A stretch of 36,213 bases of DNA. Source: Bacteroidales bacterium (lineage in GTDB: Bacteria; Bacteroidota; Bacteroidia; Bacteroidales; P3). A program made the translations under genes and the position numbers. The notes below the pieces were generated by a model. It was not told where the DNA came from. It did not search any database and saw only the letters and a list, made by a program, of their open reading frames with translations. Positions 7,528 through 16,173 of this stretch are shown piece by piece (the first letter of the stretch is position 1; every line of letters starts with the position of its first letter). The stretch lies in the NCBI GenBank assembly GCA_031272245.1, contig JAISUE010000021.1, positions 1 to 36,213 on the forward strand. The letters are read 5' to 3'.

Positions 7528-8388
7528 ATGCGACAGTTAAAAATCACAAAATCAATTACCAACCGCAATGTTGGATCATTAGATAAGTTTCTTCAGGAAA
7601 TAAGTAAGGAAGAACTTATTACAGCAGAGCAAGAGGTTGTGCTTGCTCAACGAATTAAAAATGGCGACCAGTTCGCTTTGGAAAAACTTGTTAAAGCTAA
7701 TCTGCGTTTTGTTATTTCCGTTGCAAAACAATATCAAAATCAGGGATTAAGTCTTCCGGATCTTATAAATGAAGGAAATGTAGGTTTGATCAAAGCAGCT
7801 CATAAATTTGATGAAACACGAGGCTTTAAATTTATCTCTTATGCTGTATGGTGGATTCGTCAATCTATTTTACAGGCTATTGCTGAACAAAGTCGTATTG
7901 TAAGACTTCCTTTAAATCAAGTAGGAACAATAAACAGACTGAAAAAAGAACGGGCTAAACTTGAACAAGGTTTAGAAAGATCTCCAACTACTGAAGAAAT
8001 GGCTGAAGCAATGGATATGACTTATGAAAAAATGAAAGATACTCTTGGAATAAATAGTAAGTCAATATCAATAGATGCTCCTTTGATTGAAGATGAAGAT
8101 GTTAATTTTATGGATGTTTATGTGCCGGAAGGAGGAGAACAAAGTGATGATATAGTTATGTACGAATCTTTATGTGAAGATATAAAACGGTCGCTTTCAG
8201 CTTTGACAAAAAGAGAAAGAGATGTTGTATGTATGTTTTTTGGAATAGGTTTTCCTCATGGATATACTTATGAGGAGATAAGTGCAGAATGTAATCTTAC
8301 AAAAGAAAGAGTTAGACAAATTAAAGAAAGAGCAATAAAACGTCTTCGCAGAATGGATTGTAGTAATTTAAAACCTTATTTAGGATAA
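7528..8388 (+). CDS. rpoD: RNA polymerase primary sigma factor (sigma-70/sigma-ABfr)
   Basis: The 286-residue protein starts MRQLKITKSITNR, the usual N-terminus of Bacteroidota primary sigma factors, which lack region 1.1. Region 1.2 (SLDKFLQEISKEELITAEQEV), region 2 (LVKANLRFVISVAKQYQNQG; FDETRGFKFISYAVWWIRQ), region 3 (SPTTEEMAEAMD) and region 4 (TYEEISAECNLTKERVRQIK) appear in order. It directs the polymerase to the TAnnTTTG promoters seen throughout the window. The frame is open 33 bases further upstream to a TTG, but that TTG is part of the -7 box, so 7528 is the start. Confidence 0.96.
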   Translation: MRQLKITKSITNRNVGSLDKFLQEISKEELITAEQEVVLAQRIKNGDQFALEKLVKANLRFVISVAKQYQNQGLSLPDLINEGNVGLIKAAHKFDETRGFKFISYAVWWIRQSILQAIAEQSRIVRLPLNQVGTINRLKKERAKLEQGLERSPTTEEMAEAMDMTYEKMKDTLGINSKSISIDAPLIEDEDVNFMDVYVPEGGEQSDDIVMYESLCEDIKRSLSALTKRERDVVCMFFGIGFPHGYTYEEISAECNLTKERVRQIKERAIKRLRRMDCSNLKPYLG

Positions 8389-8453
8389 TAAAGGTGTTAT
8401 TATATTAGATAGCAAACAGGCAATATTTTTGATGTTTCAGTCTATAATGTATG

Positions 8454-8499
8454 AAATTCCATACACGTATTCAGATTACTGCTTATATGTATGGAATTT
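8454..8499. repeat. Perfect 12-bp inverted repeat between rpoD and recG
   Basis: AAATTCCATACA (8454-8465) and TGTATGGAATTT (8488-8499) are exact reverse complements with a 22-base spacer. A third partial copy (AAAATTCCAT near 8516) follows. There is no T run directly after it, so it is not a standard terminator. It could be an mRNA 3' structure or an operator. Confidence 0.6.
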
Positions 8500-8570
8500 T
8501 AATATGTGTATACGAAAATTCCATCATATTTAATAAATTGAATAATATTTTTTCAAAATAAAACTGTCTT

Positions 8571-8605
8571 TTTGTTAAGTAAATCATTTATATTTATTAT
8601 TTTTG
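8571..8605 (+). promoter_or_regulatory. recG promoter
   Basis: TTTG at 8571-8574 and TATTTTTG at 8598-8605 are 23 bases apart, slightly long for the consensus. The -7 box lies 29 bases before the recG ATG. Confidence 0.5.
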
Positions 8606-8634
8606 TCAGACACAAAACATAAAAACAAAAAATA

Positions 8635-10731
8635 ATGACAAATCTTCTAAAAACAAAAATAGATTTTCTTGTGGGAGAAAAAAAAGCAATTATTTTAGAA
8701 AAAGAAATAAACGTCAAAACCATAGAAGATTTGTTATATTATTTTCCATATCGTTATATTGATAAAAGTACCTTTATTAACATAAATCAGATATATAGAG
8801 AAGATGTTTATATTCAAATAAAAGGAAAAGTTGTTGGTAAAGAAATTGTAAAAAGTAAAACTCCTCGATTGGTTGTTAAATTTGCAGACGAAACAGGAAT
8901 AACAGAATTAGTTTTCTTCAAGGGTTTGAAATGGATAAACGAGAGTTTAAAACTCGGACAAAGCTATGTGATATTTGGAAAACCTACAAAATTTCAGAAC
9001 AGTTTTAATTTTGCTCATCCTGATTTTGAACTCTTATCCAAATATGTATCTAATCCTCAAGAAAAATTTTCTCCAATGTATAACACAACAGAGAGAATGA
9101 AAAATACTTTTCTTAACTCAAAAGGTATTTCAAAAATAATGCATATAGTATTTAATTACTTAAAAGGAAATATAGACGAATCTTTACCTAACTATATTAT
9201 AGAGAAATATAATTTACTTCCTCGTAATGTTGCTTTACAACAAGTACATTTTCCTTTTTCTCCGGAACATTTAGAAAAAGCAAAAAACAGATTGAAATTT
9301 GAAGAATTGTTCTTTATGCAATTTGAACATCAGGCTACAAAAACAACACGGAAATCAAAAAATAATGGTTTTGTTTTTAATTTTGTAGGTAAAAATTTCA
9401 ATGATTTTTATAATAAATATTTACCTTTTACTCTTACTAATGCACAAAAAAGAGTTATAAAAGAAATAAGAGCAGACATGAAAAATGGTTATCAAATGAA
9501 TCGTTTGTTACAAGGAGATGTTGGAAGCGGAAAAACCCTTGTTGCTTTGCTTATTATTCTTATAGCATTAGATAATAGATTTCAAGGAGCAATAATGACT
9601 CCTACGGAAATTTTAGCAATACAACATTTTAATACAATACAAAATCTGTTACAAAAGATGAGTAATATAAGAATAGCTCTTCTTACAGGAAGTACAAAAG
9701 TATCAGAACGTAGAAAACTTTTGCCTTACATAGCAGATGGCACAATAAATATTGTGATAGGAACACATGCATTGTTAGAAGAAAGTGTACAGTTTAATAA
9801 TTTAGGACTCGCAATTATTGATGAACAACATCGTTTTGGTGTGGCGCAACGAAGTAAATTATGGGAAAAAAACAATGTAAAACCACCTCATATTCTTGTA
9901 ATGACTGCAACTCCTATTCCAAGAACATTGGCAATGAGTGTATATGGAGATTTAGATGTGTCAGTGATAAACGAATTGCCGCCGGGGAGAAAACCTGTTC
10001 ATACAATACATTATTACGAAAATGGAAGATTGCGATTGTTTGATTTTATGCGAGAGCAAATAAAAAAAGGAAGACAAATATATGTTGTGTATCCATTAAT
10101 AGAAGAAAGTGAGAAATTAGATTTGTTAGATTTGAAAAATGGTTTTGATGCAATAGAACGTTCTTTTCCTTTGCCTGAATATCATATAAGTATGATACAT
10201 GGCAGATTAAAACCTCAAGATAAAGAATATGAAATGGAGCTGTTTAAGAAGGGGATTACTAATATAATGGTTGCAACTACAGTTATTGAAGTTGGTGTTG
10301 ATGTTCCAAATGCTTCTGTAATGGTTATAGAAAATGCTGAACGTTTTGGTCTTTCACAACTGCATCAATTAAGGGGAAGAGTTGGTCGTGGAGCAGAAAA
10401 AAGTTATTGCATCCTTATGACTTCGGATAAATTAACTACAGATTCTCGTAAAAGAATAGATGTTATGTGTAAAACAACAGATGGTTTTGCAATTAGTGAG
10501 GCAGATTTGAAGTTAAGAGGACCAGGAGATTTAGCTGGAACAGCACAAAGTGGAGTATTAAATCTTAAACTTGCTGATATAATAAAGGACGAACCTATAA
10601 TGAGAGAATGTAGGCGTCTTGCAGAGTTTATTTTAAATAAAGACCCGGAACTTCTTTATCCAGAAAACATTCTTTTAAAAAATTACTTGGATAGACACAA
10701 AGCCAACACAGACTACTCACAAATTTCTTAA
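8635..10731 (+). CDS. recG: ATP-dependent DNA helicase RecG
   Basis: RecG remodels stalled replication forks and branched recombination intermediates. The 698-residue protein has the N-terminal wedge/OB region (about 60-170), then superfamily 2 motor motifs: Walker A GDVGSGKT at residues 294-301, the DEQH box at 396-399 followed by RFGVAQR, TATPIPRTL (motif III), VATTVIEVGVDVPNAS, and QLRGRVGRG (motif VI). The RecG C-terminal segment DLKLRGPGDLAGTAQSG is present. Length is normal for the family. It is transcribed alone, from its own promoter to a terminator at 10761. Confidence 0.97.
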   Translation: MTNLLKTKIDFLVGEKKAIILEKEINVKTIEDLLYYFPYRYIDKSTFININQIYREDVYIQIKGKVVGKEIVKSKTPRLVVKFADETGITELVFFKGLKWINESLKLGQSYVIFGKPTKFQNSFNFAHPDFELLSKYVSNPQEKFSPMYNTTERMKNTFLNSKGISKIMHIVFNYLKGNIDESLPNYIIEKYNLLPRNVALQQVHFPFSPEHLEKAKNRLKFEELFFMQFEHQATKTTRKSKNNGFVFNFVGKNFNDFYNKYLPFTLTNAQKRVIKEIRADMKNGYQMNRLLQGDVGSGKTLVALLIILIALDNRFQGAIMTPTEILAIQHFNTIQNLLQKMSNIRIALLTGSTKVSERRKLLPYIADGTINIVIGTHALLEESVQFNNLGLAIIDEQHRFGVAQRSKLWEKNNVKPPHILVMTATPIPRTLAMSVYGDLDVSVINELPPGRKPVHTIHYYENGRLRLFDFMREQIKKGRQIYVVYPLIEESEKLDLLDLKNGFDAIERSFPLPEYHISMIHGRLKPQDKEYEMELFKKGITNIMVATTVIEVGVDVPNASVMVIENAERFGLSQLHQLRGRVGRGAEKSYCILMTSDKLTTDSRKRIDVMCKTTDGFAISEADLKLRGPGDLAGTAQSGVLNLKLADIIKDEPIMRECRRLAEFILNKDPELLYPENILLKNYLDRHKANTDYSQIS

Positions 10732-10760
10732 TTATGTTTTGAATGGATTTCAATTTTAAT

Positions 10761-10790
10761 AGGGTGGGCAAAAACACTCTTTTTTTTTTG
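10761..10790 (+). terminator. recG terminator
   Basis: AGGGTG (10761-10766) pairs with CACTCT (10775-10780) with one G-T wobble and an 8-base loop, followed at once by nine further T residues. Confidence 0.8.
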
Positions 10791-10801
10791 CAAAGAAATG
10801 C

Positions 10802-11199
10802 TTATTCTACTACAACTTTTTTCATTGTTGTTCCTTTGTATGTTTTTATTCTAACAAAGTAATTCCTTTTGCAAATTTGCTAACATCAATCGTTGTCTCG
10901 TTGTTTAGATAAATTACTTTTATTAACAAATCAACAACTTCAATTTTGTTTATCTTTTAGCTACAATCAATAGTTATTTTATTTTTTGCAGGATTTGGAT
11001 AAATAATAATGTTAGCTATCTCTTCAACGTCATTCAAACTAACACATTCCGTATAATTAGTGAATTTATTCCACCTTGTTGCCACTTGATAATCTGCTTC
11101 GCTTCCACAAGGCACATGAACCGGAATAAAAGGAGATACATTTTGAAATGTATTAGTATTATATAAGTTGTATTTTGTGCAAAAGATTAAAAATAGCAA
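10802..11199 (-). pseudogene. Decayed 3' remnant of a T9SS-secreted BspA-like protein gene
   Basis: The reverse strand encodes TFQNVSPFIPVHVPCGS, then YPNPAKNKITIDCS followed by a stop (10957-10959). Translation past that stop in the same frame gives KINKIEVVDLL and then DVSKFAKGIT. A one-base loss near 10855-10858 then shifts the frame into TYKGTTMKKVVVE and a natural stop at 10802-10804. This is the linker and C-terminal sorting domain of a type IX secretion cargo; the intact gene at 29035-30003 shows the same VPCGS and YPNP landmarks. The 5' part is missing beyond about 11170; the first dozen residues from the ATG at 11199 match nothing. With two disabling lesions and no N-terminus it is a pseudogene. 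Confidence 0.82.
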
Positions 11200-11295
11200 A
11201 AGAACAAACTATCAAAAGTTTAAAATTTGCTTATTTTAGTGTGTAAAAATAGCGTTTTTTGTGTACAATTTCAGCATTTTTTAGTTCAAAAACAC

Positions 11296-11303
11296 TACTT
11301 TTG
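11296..11303 (+). promoter_or_regulatory. -7 box of the importer operon
   Basis: TACTTTTG fits TAnnTTTG, 19 bases before the ATG at 11323. No riboswitch-like sequence (such as a cobalamin box) is visible in the leader, which is too short to hold one. Confidence 0.5.
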
Positions 11304-11322
11304 TAACCTTAAAACTAAATAG

Positions 11323-12090
11323 ATGATAAATGTAACAAATTTGACATACAAAGCAACTAAAGAAAAAACGCTACTTTACAACATGAGTTTTGAAATAAAG
11401 CAGGGAGGTTTTTATGGTATTATTGGAAACAATGGTTCCGGAAAGACGACACTGTTAAGATGTTTGTCCAAAACTCTTTCAGTAAGGGATGATACGATTT
11501 TACTTAACAAAGTGGATATAAATTTGTATTCATATCGTCAATTAGCAAAACAGATAGCAGTTGTGCCTCAACATACGGATTTTCTTTTTGATTTTTCTTC
11601 CCATCAAATTGTGATGATGGGAAGAGTGCCTTATCAAAAACGGTTGCGTTCAGATTCTATTGAAGATTTGCAAATAGTGCAGCGTGCAATGGAGCAAACA
11701 AATACTTGGCATTTAAGAAACACATCGGTTAAAGTCCTTTCAGGTGGAGAACTACAACGAATTATTATAGCAAGAGCATTAGCTCAAAATACACCGTGTA
11801 TTTTGCTTGATGAGCCTGTTTCAAATCTTGATATAAAACATCAATTTGAGATAATGAATCTTTTATTGTCTATAAATGAAAAAGAAAAAAAGACTATAAT
11901 AATAGTAATTCACGACCTCAATCTTGCTCTCAAATATACACAATATTTACTTGTACTTCAACAGGGAAAACTTATTGCTAATGATTATACTCAAAATATT
12001 CTCACATCTCAAAATATAAAAAATATATTTGCAATAAATGCAACTATTATTGATGACAATTTACCCAAACAATATATTATTTTCAGGTAA
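11323..12090 (+). CDS. ABC transporter ATP-binding protein, FecE/BtuD/HmuV type
   Basis: The 255-residue ATPase powers uptake of a metal chelate, haem or cobalamin across the inner membrane. Visible motifs are Walker A GNNGSGKTT (about residues 34-42), a Q-loop around VVPQHTDF, the signature LSGGELQR, Walker B CILLDEPVS and the switch histidine in VIHDLNLA. The pattern PQH plus HDLNLAL is typical of the iron-siderophore/B12 subfamily. The binding-protein gene follows after 2 bases, so they are one operon. The FecCD-type permease gene that should complete the transporter is not in the window. Confidence 0.9.
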   Translation: MINVTNLTYKATKEKTLLYNMSFEIKQGGFYGIIGNNGSGKTTLLRCLSKTLSVRDDTILLNKVDINLYSYRQLAKQIAVVPQHTDFLFDFSSHQIVMMGRVPYQKRLRSDSIEDLQIVQRAMEQTNTWHLRNTSVKVLSGGELQRIIIARALAQNTPCILLDEPVSNLDIKHQFEIMNLLLSINEKEKKTIIIVIHDLNLALKYTQYLLVLQQGKLIANDYTQNILTSQNIKNIFAINATIIDDNLPKQYIIFR

Positions 12091-12092
12091 AA

Positions 12093-12995
12093 ATGAAACA
12101 TTTTATCATATTATTTTTTCTCATAATTGCTTGTTTCTCATGTCAAAAAGAACAAAAAATAAAAATTAATGATAATCAAATAGTAATAACTGATTATTAT
12201 AATCGCAAGGTTATAATAAAAAAAGATGTTCAAAGGATAGTATCACTTTCTCCCGGCATTACAGAACTTGTTTTTGATTTACAGAAAGGAGACAAAATTA
12301 TAGGCAGAACAGATTATTGTTCATTTCCTCCACAAGTTTTGAAAATACAATCTGTAGGTGGAATAACAAATGCAAATGTTGAACAGATTATTTCTTTGCA
12401 ACCCGATATAGTTATTTCATCTTCCATGCTTTCAAAATCTAAATTAGAACAAATAGAAAAAGCGGGAGTCTCAATAATAGCTCTTCCTGAGCGAAATAAT
12501 GTTGAGGGTGTATATCAAACAATAGAAATTCTTGGGAAGATTCTTGGACAAGAAACGTTGGCTCAACAGAAAATAAACGCAATGAAGCAAAGAATATTAG
12601 TAATAAAAGAAAAAAATAACTATTCAATATTACCAAAAGTTTATTATGTAATAGGCTTTGGCGCAGGAGGTGATTTTTCTGCAGGAAAAAACACTTATAT
12701 CCATGAGATAATTACGCTTGCAGGAGGCGATAATATTGCTGCAAAAATAGTTAACTGGTCTTTTAGTAAAGAGGAATTGTTTGCAAATGAACCTGATTAT
12801 ATTTTTATACGAAAAGAAGATTATTCACAATTTATACATACTGCACCATATACAAATCTTAAAGCTGTGCGGCTACATAAAGTTTATCCAATAGAAAGTA
12901 GTCTTATGGATTGTCAAACAATCCGTTCTGTTGAAGCAATAGAACAGATCTCATATATAATACACAATTTTCAATTGAATAAAAAAGATAAATAG
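12093..12995 (+). CDS. Periplasmic substrate-binding lipoprotein, BtuF/FecB type
   Basis: The N-terminus MKHFIILFFLIIACFSC is a lipoprotein signal with the lipidated Cys at 17. The 300-residue protein has the class III binding-protein fold with its long central helix. The segment RIVSLSPGITELVFDL followed by GRTDYCSFPP is typical of cobalamin- and haem-type binding proteins, and VEQIISLQPDIVISS is the second conserved block. The exact ligand cannot be told from sequence. It is translationally close to the ATPase gene (2-base gap). Its stop codon abuts the stop of the convergent radical SAM gene with no base between. Confidence 0.88.
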   Translation: MKHFIILFFLIIACFSCQKEQKIKINDNQIVITDYYNRKVIIKKDVQRIVSLSPGITELVFDLQKGDKIIGRTDYCSFPPQVLKIQSVGGITNANVEQIISLQPDIVISSSMLSKSKLEQIEKAGVSIIALPERNNVEGVYQTIEILGKILGQETLAQQKINAMKQRILVIKEKNNYSILPKVYYVIGFGAGGDFSAGKNTYIHEIITLAGGDNIAAKIVNWSFSKEELFANEPDYIFIRKEDYSQFIHTAPYTNLKAVRLHKVYPIESSLMDCQTIRSVEAIEQISYIIHNFQLNKKDK

Positions 12996-13955
12996 CTATT
13001 TCTTCGCTTTGAATCTGAAATTTTTCCCTTGCCATGTGCCCCTTTCTAACATTCTTTTCTCTATACTTTGAACAATTTGTTCGTTTCTTAATGTTCCCCA
13101 ATTATATTGCGAATGAAATCGTAGAGGAACTTCACCACAAAATCGTTCAATAACTATATATGGAGATAACAATTCTAAAAAGTCTATTATAAAATCTCTG
13201 TATTCAGGAAAAGAAAATGTAAGAAATTCATTTGGATAACATTCATATTCTTTTAATATTGGAGTATCTTTTAGAAGTTGAAGTTGATGAAATTTAAGAG
13301 AATGTAACCCAAGAGAAGAAAGAATTTCAGCTTCATGCAACATATCTGTTTTTGTTTCTCCCGGCAAACCAAAAATTATGTGTCCTCCACAACGGATTTT
13401 TCTTTTAACAGTTTGGGATATTGCCCATTGAGTTTGTGCAAAATTGTGATGACGATTTATGCGTTCAAGTGTTTTGTCGTAACACGATTCTATTCCATAT
13501 TCAATTATTATATGGTTGGTTTGAGCAAGTTTTACAAAGTAATCAAGTTTTGTTTCATCAATACAATCAGGTCTTGTCCCTATAACTAAACCTATAATAT
13601 TTGGATTTGAAAGAGCTTCTTCATATTTCTGTTGTAAAATATTAAGAGGCGCATAAGTATTTGAATAAGCTTGAAAATATGCAAGATATTTCTGTGCTTT
13701 TTTATATCGCCATGAATGAAATTCTATTCCTTCTTCTATTTGCTGACTAATACTTTTTTTATCGTTACAATAAGAAGGATTAAAAGCGTCATTATTGCAA
13801 AATGTACAACCACCAAAACTTAAAGAACCATCTCTATTTGGACAAGTAAAACCTGCGTCAATAGAAAGTTTTTGAATGCGATACCCACAAATCTGTTTCC
13901 AATATGCAGAATATGAATAGAAAGGACGGTTATTGTCCCAAACATATATAGACAC
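12996..13955 (-). CDS. TIGR01212-family radical SAM protein (YhcC-like)
   Basis: The 319-residue protein has the family's N-terminal iron-sulfur cysteines Cys38, Cys50 and Cys53 (AGFTCPNRDG, GGCTFC), with the first spacing longer than the standard CxxxCxxC. VIGTRPDCIDETKLDYF and EYGIESCYDKTLERINRHHNFA are the conserved radical SAM barrel blocks. The family is widespread but its reaction is not settled. It lies 24 bases downstream of the parvulin gene on the same strand, so it is probably read through from that promoter. It converges head-on with the binding-protein gene; a 12-base palindrome (12990-13001) covers both stop codons. Confidence 0.88.
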   Translation of the reverse strand: MSIYVWDNNRPFYSYSAYWKQICGYRIQKLSIDAGFTCPNRDGSLSFGGCTFCNNDAFNPSYCNDKKSISQQIEEGIEFHSWRYKKAQKYLAYFQAYSNTYAPLNILQQKYEEALSNPNIIGLVIGTRPDCIDETKLDYFVKLAQTNHIIIEYGIESCYDKTLERINRHHNFAQTQWAISQTVKRKIRCGGHIIFGLPGETKTDMLHEAEILSSLGLHSLKFHQLQLLKDTPILKEYECYPNEFLTFSFPEYRDFIIDFLELLSPYIVIERFCGEVPLRFHSQYNWGTLRNEQIVQSIEKRMLERGTWQGKNFRFKAKK

Positions 13956-13979
13956 TATTTTTATAAAGATGCAAAAATG

Positions 13980-15944
13980 TTAATCTATGGAGTTAAACAC
14001 CGCCTCATTTACCTTATATGTATATTTGTTGCGGAGTTCTTTTATCCATTCTTTTTCTAAATAATCTTGATAGTCTGATGTAACTATACCTTTACATTCA
14101 GATAAAGTTTTAATTTCAGGTTCAATTATTTTATGAACGACAACAATACATTTCTTTTTACCATCAGCAATTATTTGTCCAACACCAATTTTTTGTTCAG
14201 ATTTATCTACAAATTTATTATCACCTTGCTCAAATTTATTCCAAACAAAACGGATAGTTTTTTCTATGTTAGTATCTATCTTGCATTTTTTAGCAATTTC
14301 TTCTTGAATTTTAATATTAGTCCAGTGTTTTTTAGAACCTTTCTCTATTATTTTAATAGCTTTTTCTGTTTGTACTGTTGTATCCAAAGTCCAAATAGTA
14401 GCATCTGAACGTTTGTCCCACATATATTTTTGTTTGTTTTGTTCATAAAACTTTTCTAAACCTGCAGTATCTGATATGGAACGATTCCAAACAAACTTAT
14501 CAGTTATAGCAAAAATGATGACACCATTACGAAATTCCTCTAACTGTGTTTTGAGTTCCGGATATTTGCTGTCTAAATGTTTCTCTCCATAATTTACAAC
14601 TGCATCTAAAACTGCAGCTTTATAAGCTTTGGAAACAAAAGATGGAATATATATAGGTGTCTCTTTTTGTTGATGAATTTCTATGTATTTTGCTAAATCG
14701 TTTTGAGTGAAAGAATAATCTCCAATGCGGAAAATTTCTTCGGCTTTGTCAAAATTTTCAGGTATAGACCATGTTGCAGAGAATACACTATCTGTAACAA
14801 TGTTTTCAATAGCTTTTAATTTAATTAGATTTTCCTTGAAACCATATTCGGCTTTAGTTTTATCTGCAAAAGCTTCTATTGTTCTATATGAACGTACATC
14901 TCCCTGTATTCGTTTTTCTATTGATTTTCTCAAATCTTCTAAAGCAGGTATTTGATGAAACTCTACGGGTTTGATTATGTGCCAGCCAAAGCGAGATTCA
15001 AAAGGTTTGCTATATTGTCCTATTTGCATAGTTTGCAGGTTAATAACATATTCTGAAGGAAGAGTTGTCAATTTTTGTCCCGCTAATAAACCGCCATTTG
15101 CACTTGAACGTTTATCATCAGAAAATGTTTTAGCAACTTCTTCAAAACTATTGCCTTGCTGTAAAGCAGCATAGGCTTCTTCTATTATTGCTTTACAATC
15201 TGTCGTACTGTCATGTTCTTTAGGATTTACCCACACATGAGCAATATCGACGGAATAAAAAGGAGACGGTTTTCGTTCAATGAGTTTAATTATATGATAA
15301 CCAAAAGAGGTTTTAATAGGCATAGATATTTCTCCATCTTTCATTTTGTAACATTCTTGTTCAAAAGGATAAATCATTTGCATAGATGTAAAAAAACCTA
15401 AATCACCTTTATTTTCTTTTGCAGAAGGGTCATCGGATATTTCTGCGGCAAGAGTTCCAAAGTCTTCACCCTTTAAGATTTTTTTACGAATATCAATAGC
15501 CTTGTTATACGCAGCAAGTGTATCGGCAGGAGTAGCGTTTGCAGGAACATTTACTAAAATATGAGACGCATGCACGAAATATTTTAATCTGTCATATGCT
15601 TCTTCTATCAATTGTTCAGTGATTGTAGCATCGTTAATATAAGGAGCAGTCAGTTGTTTGCGATATGTTTCAATTTCGTCAGTAATAGTTTTGGTTGTAT
15701 CCAAGCCCAACGACTTTGCTTCTTGCAATTTTAACTTGTAATTTATAAACAGATCGAGATATTCTTTTAAGTCTTGTTTATCTATTGTTTTACTTGGATT
15801 TATATTATTTTTTTGATACAGGTCAATAAATTCCTGTTTTGTTACATTTTCTCCTGCAACACTCATTACTATATCATTGTTTGTTTGTGTATATCCACTA
15901 AAACAAACAATACTTAACAATAAAATACTTGCTAATCGTTTCAT
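13980..15944 (-). CDS. Periplasmic peptidyl-prolyl isomerase with two parvulin domains (SurA/PpiD-like)
   Basis: A signal peptide (about residues 1-20, ending GYTQ) is followed by a SurA_N-like helical segment (25-115) and two parvulin rotamase domains. The first (about 122-222) shows VHASHILV, GDLGFFTSMQM and SFGYHIIKLIE; the second (about 230-335) shows IAHVWV, NGGLLAG and RFGWHIIKP. A long C-terminal region without a recognised domain follows (340-654). The architecture is the usual Bacteroidota outer-membrane-protein chaperone of about 650 residues. It probably escorts outer-membrane proteins through the periplasm. The downstream radical SAM gene follows after 24 bases. Confidence 0.9.
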   Translation of the reverse strand: MKRLASILLLSIVCFSGYTQTNNDIVMSVAGENVTKQEFIDLYQKNNINPSKTIDKQDLKEYLDLFINYKLKLQEAKSLGLDTTKTITDEIETYRKQLTAPYINDATITEQLIEEAYDRLKYFVHASHILVNVPANATPADTLAAYNKAIDIRKKILKGEDFGTLAAEISDDPSAKENKGDLGFFTSMQMIYPFEQECYKMKDGEISMPIKTSFGYHIIKLIERKPSPFYSVDIAHVWVNPKEHDSTTDCKAIIEEAYAALQQGNSFEEVAKTFSDDKRSSANGGLLAGQKLTTLPSEYVINLQTMQIGQYSKPFESRFGWHIIKPVEFHQIPALEDLRKSIEKRIQGDVRSYRTIEAFADKTKAEYGFKENLIKLKAIENIVTDSVFSATWSIPENFDKAEEIFRIGDYSFTQNDLAKYIEIHQQKETPIYIPSFVSKAYKAAVLDAVVNYGEKHLDSKYPELKTQLEEFRNGVIIFAITDKFVWNRSISDTAGLEKFYEQNKQKYMWDKRSDATIWTLDTTVQTEKAIKIIEKGSKKHWTNIKIQEEIAKKCKIDTNIEKTIRFVWNKFEQGDNKFVDKSEQKIGVGQIIADGKKKCIVVVHKIIEPEIKTLSECKGIVTSDYQDYLEKEWIKELRNKYTYKVNEAVFNSID

Positions 15945-15990
15945 TTTTTTGTTACTTATTTTTTTATTATAATTGATTATTTTGAAAGAG

Positions 15991-15998
15991 CAAAAATA
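15991..15998 (-). promoter_or_regulatory. -7 box of the parvulin gene
   Basis: The reverse strand reads TATTTTTG, 46 bases before the start codon at 15944. Confidence 0.5.
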
Positions 15999-16173
15999 TG
16001 AAATTTTTTGTTATTTTTATTTCTCACCTGTCTAATAGTAAATTTTCCTTATTATGATGAAAAATTTTTTGATTATCAAGAGTTTTTTCAAGATAAATTG
16101 GCAAAAAAATCAAGAAATATTATTAAATGTAATATATATTATGAAATAGTTTTAATAAATAAGATTTTATAAA

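Noticed and set aside
11200..11322. Riboswitch (cobalamin or other) before the importer operon
   Set aside because: The gap is short and AT-rich, shows no cobalamin-box-like sequence, and the -7 box leaves fewer than 20 bases of leader.
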